Source: Dimorphilus gyrociliatus (lineage: Eukaryota; Annelida; Polychaeta; Dinophilidae). Taken from it: 64,000 nt of DNA. The number at the start of each line of letters is the position of its first letter. Within the stretch, counting starts at the first letter, position 1. Location of the stretch: contig CAJFCJ010000001.1 in NCBI GenBank assembly GCA_904063045.1, forward strand, positions 317,501-381,500, in the 5' to 3' direction. The notes beneath the pieces are model-generated. The model did no database searches. It was not told where the DNA came from and saw nothing but the letters and a program-made list of their open reading frames with translations. Made by a program: the position numbers and the translations under genes. Positions 1-13,900 of the stretch are shown here, piece after piece.

Positions 1-114
1 ACGTTGTTAATTCGAGGTCACCCCATATACGAGACTGCAACGTTGGAGAATAACGAACGAACTTTGCTGAATAATCAATGTGTTCACGCGACTGTGCTTA
101 GCAAGCCATTGTGA
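1..114 (+). CDS. C-terminal end of an unidentified protein (partial)
   Basis: Frame 1 is open from the first base of the window for 37 codons and stops at TGA 112-114. The encoded end is polar and ordinary in composition (it finishes ...TVLSKPL). No ATG is seen, so this would be the last part of an exon that began outside the window. I do not recognise the family. About 1.2 kb downstream there is an AATAAA (near 1307), which fits a long 3' UTR. An open run of this length can occur by chance, so the call is tentative. Confidence 0.4.
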   Translation, partial: TLLIRGHPIYETATLENNERTLLNNQCVHATVLSKPL

Positions 115-3032
115 ATGGGCATTTAAAACAAAGGGTATAATGATTGAAGAGCATCGAACTTAACGTCGTCTACCAGGTGGAAGAAACAGTTTGGGATCTT
201 AACGACAGTACGAACAATGATTGATAAACAATACTTCCTATAATGAAATCTCGAGCCTTCGTATATATTTATATAAAGATATATAAATAGTTGTTACTGT
301 ATATATTTATATATATTTACTTTCATATAATTCTTCTTTGTTATTTTTTATTTATTTTCTTTTAATATTCTTTCCCTCTTCTCTTCTTTGTTATTCTCCT
401 TTTACCTTATTCGAACAATTTCCGATTCCTGTTCGATTTAACGAGATGTCGGACGTAATTAATTTTCTTCTTAGGCCTAACTCGAAGTGGTTTTAAAGGG
501 TGCGTGCGGTCTAGTCGTTGAGTTGATGACTATTATAGCCACGGCTGCCGTCGGTACTAAGAGAGGGTGAAAATAAATAGAAATAGGGATAAGCACGCTC
601 ATTCTTTTCTGTACGTGATACGTTAACCTTCCTTCAACCGGTAAAGGGGCGGACATGGATGGAGAAAACGACTACTTTTATTTAGATATTTTTCTATTCC
701 TTAATCCTCTGAGAACAATACGTTAAAGTAAATATGCACGAAACAACCTGTTGGTTATGTCTCGAAAGAGCAACAGATAGCGCTCTGGTAGCCAAACTGA
801 AGAATCCGTTTGGAAAAATTGATATGACAGTAGGAAACACCAGATGCCGCCTTGAAATAACAGCGCCACCAATCTCTTCACAAATTATCAGCATACTGTT
901 AAGAAAGGGAGTAAGCAAAAGAGGGAGAGAGTGAGAAAGCAAGAGAGCGAGAGAGACGGAAAAGATTGAAATATAGTGTTTTTTTTTCAACGCCACCTAT
1001 AGCGTATATTGGACTGCAATCTATAGTAGACTGCCTGCAGCATCTCAGGCATGTGCTAACTTTCAGAGAGCGAATTCTGACGATCTGATGGACAATGGCA
1101 GCTGAGGAAAACGAGCTGTTTCGGTCGGTATTTCCTTTTTATTTCTTTGCAGTAGGAATTTAGTCGGTTTAAAATGGAAGCATTAGTTTACAATGTATAT
1201 AGATATTTATAGACTAGCTGGCTAGAGCAAATGTATAAAGTGTAAAATGCGTAAATCGTGTAAACAAGGAGCACTTAACATACCACATCGATCTCACCTG
1301 CGAGAAATAAAGAATTGAAGAGAATTGGGTAACGATCGGTTTGTCGAAAATAAGAGATGCTTTAAAAATTTTCAAATAAAAATTCTGAAATATACCGCAA
1401 AAGACGACTCCAAGCAGACATAGAAATTGGCGACTGATGGCTCAATCGTATTGACGCGTCCCTACTTTGCTCCCGTGATGACAGCCTATTATAATATATT
1501 TTTTTCCCAGTTGCTGTATATAAAATTTATATAATATATCTATCTATTTATATAAAATATATAGTATATATATGTATATATATATATATATTATATATAT
1601 ATATATGTTTATATTATACATATATATAAATATATTATATAATATAAAAATATAGGTATCATCTTGGATTATTCTGGATTATATCTAGTGATATATATCA
1701 TACATATGCTATACACACATTAAAACTTGGCATTTATTTATGGATATATTAATCTGTTTTCAACTGTAAACTCCATACTCTTTTGCAATAAGCAGTAAAA
1801 ATATACAATATATATATATACATATATACAATATATTGCCTAGAAAACAGGATATACTATGCAGTATATGCAAGAGAAACTATATATATATATATATATA
1901 TACATTTATGTATAGAAGTAACATCTTAGAAAGTACTAAAATTGTTTAAGACAAATATGTAATTTATTATTAATTATATATAATTGATAATGCACTTCTT
2001 GCATATTTTGATGCTATGCTTATTATAAAATTGTACATTTATAATGAAATATCATTTAAATTATGTCAGTATGAAGCTGAAAGTTAGGGAGAAAAGGGAA
2101 TTTCTGTAACTATGGGCTTTCAAGGCTCTTTATAAAATATAATTTGCAGAGGAAATGAAATCATTATAAGTTAATGATGGTCAACACTGTCACAACAAAT
2201 ATTTCACGTACTGTACATAAAAACTGGAATAATGCAGCAGCGAGAACGAGATACTGTGTTTAAAGAACGAGAGCTCGAGAAACAAGATTCTACAGCCTTT
2301 GCAAAGAAATAATCTAGCGATCTATAATCGAAATTATGCCTTCTATTTCCTAACTTACAGGCTACCAACTGCTTTAGTCAAAGAGTTCTAAGCAGCCATA
2401 TAGACTCGTCTACGTTTGGTGATATTCCCTCTGCCATGGATCAGTGGTATTGTTCAGGGAATTAGTTCCATAAAAGTACCTTGTTACGGTCTCATTTTGT
2501 AAATTTACTCATTTCACTTACATTTAATCGTCTCTCTGTAGCCTAAAGGCTTAAATAAGTATATTGTGTAAAGAAAGACTAAAGTCATCCTTATGGGACT
2601 ATCATTTAGACTCAGATCATCTGATAAGGTAGGATCTATGCTCTAAAGTAATATTATTAAAAGTTTGAAATTTTATATATAAATCATCATATTTAAGAAA
2701 TATCCGATAATATTAGGATTTGCAGTCAAGTAATAGTGAAGGAAGTATTTAGCTTCCAACTGTATAATTTTGTCTGTTTGTTAACAGATTTTAGTAGTCA
2801 TTAAATGATTTTAATAGCTTTTGTAGCCTAATATAAAGTATATACAACTCAAAAAGTACTGTATATATACTACAGACATGATCTCTCCGGATACAAATAT
2901 AAACATATTCTATATATATGCAGTATATAAATACTCGCTCATATAATTTTAAACGTGGTAGAATGTATAGGCCTAATTTTAATCAATAGATAATCGTGTA
3001 GATTAAAGACGTTAATCTCCTTCTTGCAGAGA
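115..3032. other. Non-coding stretch: probable 3' UTR then AT-rich intergenic DNA
   Basis: The part up to about 1320 is probably the 3' UTR of the partial gene at the window start and ends near an AATAAA motif. The rest is AT-rich, with TA tracts near 1560-1650 and 1805-1910. A short ORF at 734-934 has no support as a gene. An acceptor-like TTCTTGCAG just before 3030 suggests that the LEV-10-like gene has a 5' UTR exon somewhere in this stretch. One CTCF-core-like element lies at 991-999. Confidence 0.5.
1560..1650. repeat. TA-rich microsatellite
   Basis: Nearly uninterrupted TA dinucleotides with scattered TG and AA interruptions, in intergenic DNA. Confidence 0.8.
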
Positions 3033-6000
3033 ATGTACGATCGACTGGTATGCTCACGATTCGAATTAATTGTCGTCCTTGTTATAACTGGAGTTCTACT
3101 CGAATCAGGTCAGTATTTATTTGTAATCGGAAGGGAGCAGTCTTTAGTGGGAAAAGATGAACGCCTGAGCGGCGATATTTTGTATTGTGAACGTCGGTCT
3201 ACTAATATCGTTAGCGTCGACTGGCGTACTTGAGCCGTCCTTCTCTAATAAGATTACTCTGACCGGCGGCGTCACTAAACCAAATCATATCGTACTCTAA
3301 ATGTATATTTATTTATTTTATATGCTGTACTCAAAAATATTATTCATATAGTGTTTTTTCGGGGAGAGGGGAGGGGGGCTTGAACATCTGCCGAATGTTT
3401 ATCTTGCAAACTATGCTTTCGGCGTCGGGGTAAACTCGATCCGCCAGTCGTTAAATTGCACACGCGTTCCGAATAGAAACTGTATATATTGGAAACATAG
3501 ATTGCATACATAACGCGGCTCTCGGGATAATCTCTGCTCTCGCGTAAAATGTGCACGAATTTTTCCTTTTTCTTTTCTCCAAGGCGTTCCTCAGAGACGC
3601 CAAGAGAAATGCGAGACTTTTAGTTTGACGCTTTTTACAGCCCTCTTTAATCACCCTTTTCTCTTTCTTTCTTTTCTTTTTCTACCTCTTTCCGTATGCC
3701 AACTCCCCACCCCCATGCTGCTTTTTTTTCTCTCAAAAAAGACAAGAAAAGTGAGCAAAATCGATCACATAGCATTTTTCACTCTCAAGGTTTTTTTTTA
3801 AAATTTGTACCGTTATCCTGAATGTTCGCTCAACTGCGAAAAATTCGCTTCCGCTAAGCAAATTGGCAGGATTCGTTTAAGTCGTCGTTAATTAAGCGAA
3901 TTGACGTCGAATTTTAAAGAACGCCATCTGTTTCGATGTTCATTTTAATTTCCAGAAAACATTAAATCGGGGTGGGAAGAGTCTAATATGCTACCCTATA
4001 GGCGGATTGGCTAGTGAAAAAGCAATTAGTTCTTCCAGGTTGACTTTGACTTTTTTCCTGGGCTTATGGGAGAAATAGAGAATAGGTTGGGTAAGGGCAG
4101 AGGGAAAAGGCATTCTATGGGAAAAAGTCTTAGCTGTTAACGAGATGTGGGAAAGAGAACTCCGTATTCTATCTACTTTCTTTATTTTCTAGTTGACAAA
4201 GTTGACGACTCATGGACGACAAAAGAATTTAAATCAACACCTACAAACAAGTCGGGCTTCTTCTCTTCACCAAACTATCCAAATAAATATCCTGGAGGTC
4301 AGCGAATTTTCCTCAGATTCAAAGCCCAAGAAAACGAACGAGTCAAGATCAAGTTTGTAGATTTTGACGTTCACGGCCTATGGCCTGAGTAAGTATAACT
4401 GTACTGATTTTCTGCTTGATTTCGTTCAATGAGAACGTTTGTAGGCCTTTCTCAAATATATATATATATATATACATACAGTATATATATTTATAGATAT
4501 TCTATATAGATTTATTATAATAAATGTATATAGATGTACTATAAATATATTTATATCCGCAACTCTTTGATCAAACTGACTAGTCTCAGTATCATATATG
4601 CATCTAAAATCAAATGAGAGAATTTATTCCCGTTACCCACCTTTTAGAGCTTTCAGCGAGGCGTATACATTACAGGGAATACTCTCTTTTGAGAACAATT
4701 GACTGCTCTTTCATATATCTATTACGATTGTCCCTCAATGATAATTGGGCCGCCAACACCATATACTATATATCGTTTATACCGTAAACAACGAATATTG
4801 TAAGCGTTCTAAACCAGCTTCTTTGGTATATAGTCACGTGAGATAAGCCGATTTCTCCTTTTTAACCCTGTTCGTTGAAAGGTTAGAAATAATTTAAGCC
4901 TAGTTTTATATTTTAATAATGAGAATTAGTATCATTTGAAAGGTAAAGATAATTAAGAGATATTGGTTTTATAATGGTTGAATAGATTTTAATGTAAATT
5001 TAATTTAGTCGTCTCTTATCAGGCAGAATAGTCAGTCCTATTTAAATATCACAAGTAATTCAATCAAGAGCCCAATTGTCGGTGTATCCTTGATTCTCGA
5101 TACAAGCTACTACAATGGTTTATTCCTTCCTCTTCAAAGAGAAAATAATCGGGAAAAATCTCTCTACAGATCATATCTTTGCAAGATGAAGCATTTAAAT
5201 TCTTTTTTACCCATTTAGACTTTCTTTCTTCTCTTTGCAGTTATTCTCATATTCCCTTTTAACTATACAGTAAAAAGCTAAGGCATTTCTATCTAAAATC
5301 TAATATTTTGTAAGTAACAAGAATGAGTAAATGACGAAAAACGTTGACAAGAGTGAAAATGACACAGAGCAATTGTTTATCAATCACCGACTTTTTAAGC
5401 CTATTAGTTTATGCTTTGCAGTCTTGTTTGGAGAAAAAGCAAGAAAATTAGCCATACTGTATTACTTTATAACGTAAAAAAAAAAAAGAGAGAATATATT
5501 TATTTTTCCCATCTCTTCTCTATTACCACAGTAATTTCGTTTGACTTTTTCATTCATAATTCTTATCGATTAATTTATCTTAAAGTTATTCACCGAAAAA
5601 CGTTTCGCTAAATAATTGATGAAAACGAAAATCCGATAACGTCATTTTGAAAGAATTCTGTAATAAATCACCTGCAACATGCTGAAAAAAATCCCGCATT
5701 TATCTCGTGTGTAATAGCTTAACTTTACCAAAGAAAAATAGGACTCACATAAAGACAATGCGCAGATAGCGAGGCCCGATTGACGCGTTTCCATGGTGAC
5801 GTTTCGTAGAGGCGTTCTTTTTTCGTCGTCCCGATTGATCTGCTCGTGACGGGATCGCCAGTCAAAAGGTCAAGGACAGGCAGTATTAGTGTTTTCTCCT
5901 TTCACTTATTCTTGGACCGCCCGCTCGAAAATTGTTGGAGTGAGCAATCAGTCAGACAGGGCTTTATGGTTTAGACTGCTAGAGTTGTATAAAAGTATTC

Positions 6001-9000
6001 GGGTCACGGATGAAAAAGTAGTCTGTTCCCTTTTATTGAAGAGGCGAGAGGATAGGGGAGAAAAATAATAACGAAATCAAGGATAAGGTCGAAGTAGAAG
6101 GTTATAAAGAATATTCCCTAGCTAATTTATCCAGAACCTGTATTCCTTGGGGTTTACCAAACGTTCAGACGTATAGATATCGTCCTAAGATTACAACTTA
6201 GGTGATACAACGATATATTTATAATACACACCTGTTATTTAACGCCTCATTATCTCTTTCGAACTTCTCTATATACGACAAGGGATTTATAGCAATTCGA
6301 GAGCAGCGTTAGCTCTCGTCATCAACTCGTTATGAATATTGATGAAGTGGCTTCGAGATGGCTTCGTTTGTTTCTTTTAAAGAAAACCTTGATGCTGAGA
6401 TTCCAAAAACATCTGTTGAAACCGGCAACACTGTCACTCTGTAATTGGTTACTGCCAACGTAGAATGTAAATACTATATAACTATTTACGTATGACGAAA
6501 ATTCTAGAGGAAGTCTTAATACAGTGCTTTTATTGATCTGACAAAATTGAAAAAGAACGCTGATCAAAGAGTCTCAGTTCCCCCATCCCTTCATCAAGAA
6601 TACGACGGAGTGATGCGTAAAAAATGGAGAGAAGGGAGGGGCGGAAAAAGGTGTAGAAAGGAGGGAAAAAAGGTTTTCGATATAAATATTAGAGGATTTT
6701 TGGATAAACCTTGACATAAAGCGATGAAAGTAAGCCGATCATTTGTAGGTGGGGGAGGCATTTGGTATATATCACTCTCTAACCTCCTAATTATCTCTCC
6801 TATAGAATAATTTTTACAAAAAATATTGACAAAAAGAACTGTTAATAGTTCGATATCTATCCAATCGATTGATTCGATAAACATCTATTATACATGCTCT
6901 ATATTCAATATAATATTAAATATAAGACTGTTTATCGAATGATCTGTAATTTATAATGCGTCAAATTTTACTCGTAGTATACTGAATATCGATATACTGT
7001 ATGTATAAAAAAAAACTCTGAAGAGAACGTCCAAATTGCTCGCTGACGCCTACTAGACGTTTCGAATTGAGTTTTGCTGCAATTGCACCGCGTCGCATCT
7101 GGCTTCTTTACGACTTGCCAATTCGCTATTTGAGATATTTCTCTTCTTCAATTCGATTCTATCAAGCAGCCGAGCGTATAAATTCCGTTAGAAGCATCGT
7201 TCATCAGATGGCGTTACTTTACAGGTGCCAACGCGATTATATGGAAATCTACATAAGAGTCGAAAACATCTCGGACTATAACAAATGGGATCTTCATAAT
7301 AAATATTGTGGAAACTCGGTGAAAGAAGTTCCGAAAGTTCTTGTCTCCTATTATCGAATTATTATAATAGGTTTATTCACCGTAAAGAGGAGTCCCCAAG
7401 ATGCTCCATATGATAGGAGGACGGGCTACAAGGGCTTCGCCGGTACTTACGAGTTTATCTCTGACAGTATTTACAACGTAAGTCTTCACTGCGATATGAA
7501 CTTGCCCTAGAAAACTAAATCCCAAAATCATTTCCATAATACAGATTGGCAAGATAGGAAATAGGAAATCCGACTGTCGTTATCTTTTAACGAAACCGAA
7601 TGGTACAGTTGTCTCCCCAACATATCCTGGTCAGTATTCAGATAACATGAATTGTGAGTGGAAAATTGAAGGCCCGAAAAGGACAAGAATATATTGGAGA
7701 TTCGAAGATTTAGACGTTTTCGATGGTGGAAAGCAGTAAGTTCTATTATTGAATCATTATTTTAACAGAGTGATAATACGTGATACTTATTTTCTTTATC
7801 AACCCATTAGCTGCCCCTATGATTCGGTTGTTATCTATGATGGCAATTCTATTAATTCACCGACAATAGGTACTTTTTGCGGAAAAGACTCTGGTTTAGA
7901 GATATGGTCTACTACAAATAGTCTAATTATCTCCTTTACAACGAAATCTGGCAGACAATCGGATACAAACATCCAATTTACGAAAAACAATGATATTACT
8001 ATGGCAGGCTTCCGAGCAATTTATCGCATTTCCAATAAAATTGTGTCCTTAGATTCGAATACCTTGACACATGTCAGGGGAACTGAATGTGATGAACGCA
8101 TCAAATCTGAAAAAGAATCTGCAGGTGTCATAAAATCACCCCATTGGCCAGGACCTGTTCCTACCAATATTACTTGTGTCTATACTATAGACGGTTTACA
8201 AGATCTTCATAATTTAGAAAAAGTTAAGTTAAATATTACAAATATGACTATTCCCAAGTACGGAGAAAAGTGCACTAGTGGATTTGTCAAAGTCTATCTT
8301 AGCGTACCAGAGAAAGTTGAGGATAGTCTTTCAAAGCCTCCTGATTCAACACTTTGTGGACAAGGTGTGAAAGCTTTTACATCAGCAGGTCCCCGCATGG
8401 TTCTTGTATTTCATGCTCATAACGACAAAGAATATACAAATCGACGATACGGCTTTGAAGCATCTTATCGATTTGTTACTGACTATGCTATACCTGGAAA
8501 ACCTCTTTCAAAATCTGTATGCCATTTTCGTTACTCTTCACGTTCAGCTCGAGTAGGAAGGTTCAATTCACCAAGATTTCCGTCCCGCTACCCTCCTAAT
8601 ACTAAATGTACTTACGAATTACTAGGAAGAAGCGACGAATGGATTAGATTATCTTTCAAGAAATTTGATTTGGATACAAAACCGGATTGTACTGGAGATG
8701 TTCTCTACGCAAAAGAATACGACAACGGTAAAGAGGCTCTAATAGGACGTTATTGCGGGAAATTACCTCCAGGGCCCTTACAATCCGATACGAGTAAGGT
8801 GAAGTTTGTCTTTCAATCTGGGTCAGAATCTGCTGGCTCTGGATTTAAGATAAAGTACGAATTCTTCCGTCGCGTTAGACCCACGAGTGATTCGGAAATT
8901 TGTGGAGCTAACAACTTGGGCAGGGAATATAGAGGAGGAGTTATAATTTCCTCAAATTTCGGTCATAAGTATAAGACAAATAGGACCTGTGACTGGATTA

Positions 9001-9626
9001 TTTCTGTTAAGGCTTGGGCTAGAGTGCTTATTCACTTTTCCGAATTCAATTTGGAGGGCCATCTCGAGAAGCAGGGCTGTGCCAATGCTGTACTAAAAAT
9101 TTATACCCGTAGAACTGCCCTCCCAACATATGAATTCTGTGGTCCTCAATTACCAAATAGAACTTTTTTATCTGATGAAGGCTACATGAAGATTCGTTTC
9201 GTGACTGTTGATAAGGCAATAGGCGGAAAGGGTTTCAAATTAAGCTGGGCTGCTGTAAGAAAACAAGGCAGGTGCGAACAGTTCATATGTCGTAAATCAG
9301 GCTATTGTATAGACAATTCACTAAGGTGCGATAAAATTCCTCATTGCGGACTGGATGACGACAGCGATGAGACGTCAGAATGCCCGAAATACGGCCAGGA
9401 TTCCCTTTTGACTATGATATTAGGGATTATAATTGCTCTCGTAGTATTTGTTATACTCATCGTCTGCATCGTGCATAGAAAAAGAAGGAATGGCAATCAC
9501 AGATCGGGCAAGAACCGATGCAAACAGTTGGAAGTTAAATACGTTACCAGGACAACAAACAATGACCGTTTAAGAGATGGAAGGCGAGAACTATTAGAGC
9601 ACACAGAAAAAGTGTCGAACGTCTAA
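3033..9626 (+). CDS. LEV-10-like transmembrane protein: five CUB domains, LDLa, TM
   Basis: Type I membrane protein of about 843 residues in five exons: 3033-3108, 4193-4388, 7225-7477, 7545-7735 and 7811-9626; all phases agree. Order: signal peptide (1-25), CUB1 split over exons 2-3, CUB2 over exons 4-5 (about 186-315), CUB3-5 (about 322-460, 474-600, 601-726), LDL-receptor class A repeat (about 727-763, with the DDDSDE calcium motif), transmembrane helix (771-793), 50-residue basic cytoplasmic tail. CUB hallmarks such as SPxYPxxY and YDG are visible. Five CUBs plus LDLa plus TM is the layout of nematode LEV-10, which clusters acetylcholine receptors at neuromuscular junctions; NETO proteins have only two CUBs. 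A synaptic scaffold role is inferred from architecture alone. Exon 1 follows an acceptor at 3029, so the start is ATG 3033 within a second exon. Confidence 0.82.
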
Positions 9627-10999
9627 CAACAAATCAATCGATCAAATATTCCGTTAGAAGAGAAAGAAAAGTTGAATATAGAAAAAGGAAAAGAACAATG
9701 AATTTGATTCTTCTACTTAAATCTCGTTAAAATGGGAATCAGAGAAAAAAAGACGCTTGGCTAATTAATTATAGAGCAGGGTTCGAACTATGCAAACTCA
9801 ATTTTTCCAGCCATATAGTATGACAGCTAGAAAATTTCTCTTGTTGCCTAGATTAGCACGAAACGATTAATGAGATTTCGTTGTGATACAGACTTATTAA
9901 ATAATATAGGCGGGTAAAAAGAATATACTTACGTCACGCAATTGCGCCATCTATCAGATATCATTTTTTTTTCGTAAACAAACACTTCTGTATCGTATAC
10001 AATTCGATGCCGACCTTGCCTTAATATGATGTTACTATTAGCGTATAAACGATCCGTATGCAAACTGTAAACAATGTTCTTTGTGTACTTCATCTATGCG
10101 CGTAGTGTATATGTGAAAATTATATTAGCTAAAGATTTTATCTATCAATAGCCCATAGTTTCTCTTTTCAATCAATTTTCCGATTATTTCCTTGTAAACA
10201 TTTACTACAAAATGAAGAAACTCCCCTTCGTTTCGAACATAGGTTTCCTGCGTGAAACATAGGCTGACAACTTACTTTTTTTTCACAGGAAAGGGCGGCG
10301 TTTGAATAGAGGTAATTAACGCACGCACACTATGCGTTTGATAAATTATGGATGGCAATTACTTGCCAAACTACTTTTTTACACACAAACCGGAGCGTCG
10401 GGGCGAAAAAGAGACACCGAATTGAAAACGCATTAGAATCTTCCTTCACTTTAGTCTTTATCCTTTACCCCTTATTTACGTACCGATTAGTTTCTCGCTA
10501 CACGTATTTAGTTTAGTTTTTACAGTTTCTCAAATGTAGAGACATTTTCCACGAATGCATCATTCTATTTTTACTACAAAAAAATGGTTTATAAGAAGGC
10601 AAGCGTCTATTTAAAGCGTCGTTTCTCATCTCACTCGTTTGATAAATATATTCACAAATATATAAATACTTTATCACTTAATATGTTAAAATCAAGCAAT
10701 TTCATAAATATATGCAGATCCATATAGATCGTGTGCACAGGTCTATTTTGTTTATTGGTATGATAGGCTGCATTTAATCATATGCTTTACTCGTTTTTTA
10801 TACATGGAATATACATATTCTTATTTAAGTAGAAAAGTATCGAACAGGCGAGAAGAGACGTCGCAATTTCCATTCGAACAAGATTACAGTTCGCTGGAGC
10901 ATTGTGGCGCTTCGAATCCCACAGGTGCCACAGCACGGCGCTCATTTCGAACGGCGTCTAGCGGCGTTGCGAACCGTCACTTTTACTAGCGCCGCTGGA
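9627..10999. other. Non-coding: 3' UTR and intergenic region
   Basis: 3' UTR of the LEV-10-like gene (variant poly(A) signal ATTAAA near 9896) followed by intergenic DNA. A CTCF-core-like GCGCCATCTAT lies at 9944-9954. A GC-richer patch at about 10890-10995 directly upstream of the next start codon is probably promoter or 5' UTR. No coding exon seen. Confidence 0.5.
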
Positions 11000-13900
11000 A
11001 TGATCGGCCGTCTCGCTTTCATCGTCTGCTTTGTAATGATATGGGCGAAAGGTGAGCGACCATCTTAATGTTATTGTTATTTTCGGTCTATTTCTTTATA
11101 TTAACTTTATAAAAGAGGTAGTCTAGAAAGAAAAATGAAATAAATTAGACGATATTAATAAGCGTAAAAATATCACTCGTCTAGTTTTGTACATCGCCGG
11201 AAGACCACCATGGACTTAATATCCTCTGATCAAGGATTCCATTACGGCGACTTAGGGAACTGATTAGTGAAAAGCACTTTTAAGTTTAACTAGATCAGAT
11301 CAATGGGTATATTCTCCCATATATGTATATTAAAAAGGATACTTGTCTATATCGAGATACACTACGTCCGTGTGTACAGTATATAAATAGTTCTCGCCTA
11401 TACGCTCTGCATATAGTCAACATTTATGAATAAGGAAATATAAAACTTATATTACCTTATTATTTCACATTAAAGTGAATCATAAATGCACACTAGTATA
11501 CTTAGAGCTAAGTTAATGATAACGTTTGAGAGAAGTGTAAAATCTGAATTGATGTGCTTTGTTTTTAGCCTTAAAATGATATGTACCCCAAAAAGTAGAA
11601 AGTATCTACACTTCATGCATGCATATACTATACATTAGGCATAGATTATTCTATTTTTACATCATCTGTTAAAAGACGTCTAAAAATATGGATATACACT
11701 CGCACAAAAAAAAACACTACATGTATACTCTGTGCATGACATCGTTTAGTAGAAAATTTTGAAGAAGAAAAGGAACCTGTTTCATCTAATTCATTCCGAA
11801 CTTATTAACCTCTGATGATTTTGTACATTTTTCAAAAACTCTTTGATATTGTATCGCAACGCAAACGAATTCGTACAGAATTTATGAAGGAAAAGAGAAG
11901 GGCAGAGGAAAAAAAATCTGTTCAATAATTAATTAACTCTACGACTCATTCGCCTCACACATTATATCATGTAATCTTCGAGCCGGATATGTTCGATCAA
12001 TTGCGGCGCCTGACTTACGATATTAGATTACAGGTGTCTTAAGAATATGTCTTTGTATATCTCTACATCCCTACTACCTTCTTTGTGTTTATCCACCGTA
12101 AATATTACGATATATGTTTTTATATAAGACGCTCAGCGTTTTTTCCCTCTCTCCCTCTTACGTTCTCTTTCCTTTCTCTCTCACTCCCTCTTTGACTTTC
12201 ACTTGGCCTTCTATTTATATTGGAAACGTTTCTTTTTCTTTTTAATAAAGCGACCGGCGGGGGGAAATTCTTATAATATATGGATTAGACGTCAGAGGAG
12301 ACGCTTAATTGAAACAGCTGACATTCGCGTTTAAAAGAAAATTATTGCTTTCGCTGTAGGCGTCGACGCATCATAATTCACCTTGTCAAAACTCTCGCTA
12401 ATTAACGTCCGTCTGATAAATAATTTCGTCGCGTACGTCTATTTGTTTATGTTATACAAACGCCGCAATATGACAAAGTAGAGAGATGAGAATGCTTAAA
12501 ACGATGAGATAGGCGACCGTTACCGTCTGCATGGAATTCGTGCCGCAATTGCCTTAGAAAGTATACGACGGAACAAATCGCTCAGCGTCTCTCGTTTTTT
12601 CTCCCTCTGCCTTTTTTTCTTGCTTCTTAGACGGATGTACTTCAAAGTAGTTTTTAATGAAGCGATACGACAGCGTCTCTTTTGCAATATATACCGTCAA
12701 CTTTACTGGCATTTCCCCGTGCACGTCGTTTTGCTTTTCAACTTGTTTACTCTCACACCTTTTGCTACTGCAATACTGCAAAAGTCTTATTGACTTGAGC
12801 AAAAAGTAGCACGCTACTTGGCGCCTGCGAAAACGAATCGATAGGGGAAAAGAAAACGCTCAGATGTTTATATATATATTTATGTAGATATATAAATTTA
12901 AACTCTATACGTATCTATATATACTTAAAACTACTTATATATAAATTTATATATATATATATATATGTAGTGTATATATACATTTACATATAGTAAGTAC
13001 AATATACATAAACACACACTCACATTTTATATGTATATACATATATGTATAGTATAGTTTATACATTTATATATACATATACGTATATCTTAGACTAGGC
13101 ATATAGTGTTTAATATATAATGTCTCCATGCAATGTGCAGTAAGGAGAATAAACTGAAGTATACAAAGTCGACTAGTCATTTACTCAACGTTGTATATAT
13201 TATGCAAATATTCTTTTTGTGAGAAATAAAGACAAGATGCATCGTGTTGGGGAAAATATCAGCAGAAATGTAGAGAAAATTTTAGTCTATTGACTACAGT
13301 TAGCTGGCTCTCCAATAGACGCCCATCGACGCCGCCTGGCATAAAAATGACCGGCGGTCAGCGAAATTTTCGTGCGTAGTCGGCGAGAAATCAAGTTCGA
13401 TTGCCTTTGAATAGAACTTCGTTAGAAAGTTTGTCGGCGCAGTATGATTCGATAAGACCAACTCACGCACCAGGTTCACCACCTCTCATCCATATTCATT
13501 ATGTAAATTAGCGAGCCAATTGTTTAATCGTTAAGAGTAAGCAAAGAGAAATACAAACTAAAATGCCTTTTTTTTTCTTCAAGCGAAATTTAATTACTTT
13601 TCTGAAAATAAACATGTACTCTCGCACGTGTATTAAAGTGCTTCATCTATATTCATCGTACGCAATTGGTTTAATTAGAAAAGCATGGCCGTCTATGAAA
13701 TTTACATATACAGCGACGCCCCTAAAGACGCCTTTTGACTTTTAATACAGACTTGAAGCAGGAGGTCATCTGCAAAGGAGAAGATCTCAACCTAGAGTGC
13801 CCTCTTCATAGAATTATTAATGTAAGTTATGCTACCTACGGTCGTGTAGAAAACAAACGATACTGCAACACGGAGGGAGACCGACCCTGCGAAACCGATC

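Noticed and set aside
734-934. ORF of 66 codons starting with a Cys pair (CWLC)
   Set aside because: Looks a little like a zinc-associated domain, but it has no second cysteine pair, no splice context and lies in a probable 3' UTR.
7067-7221. Upstream half of an ORF that runs into CUB1 exon 3
   Set aside because: A good acceptor (TTTACAG) ends at 7224 and restores the CUB frame from exon 2; the upstream part is intron.
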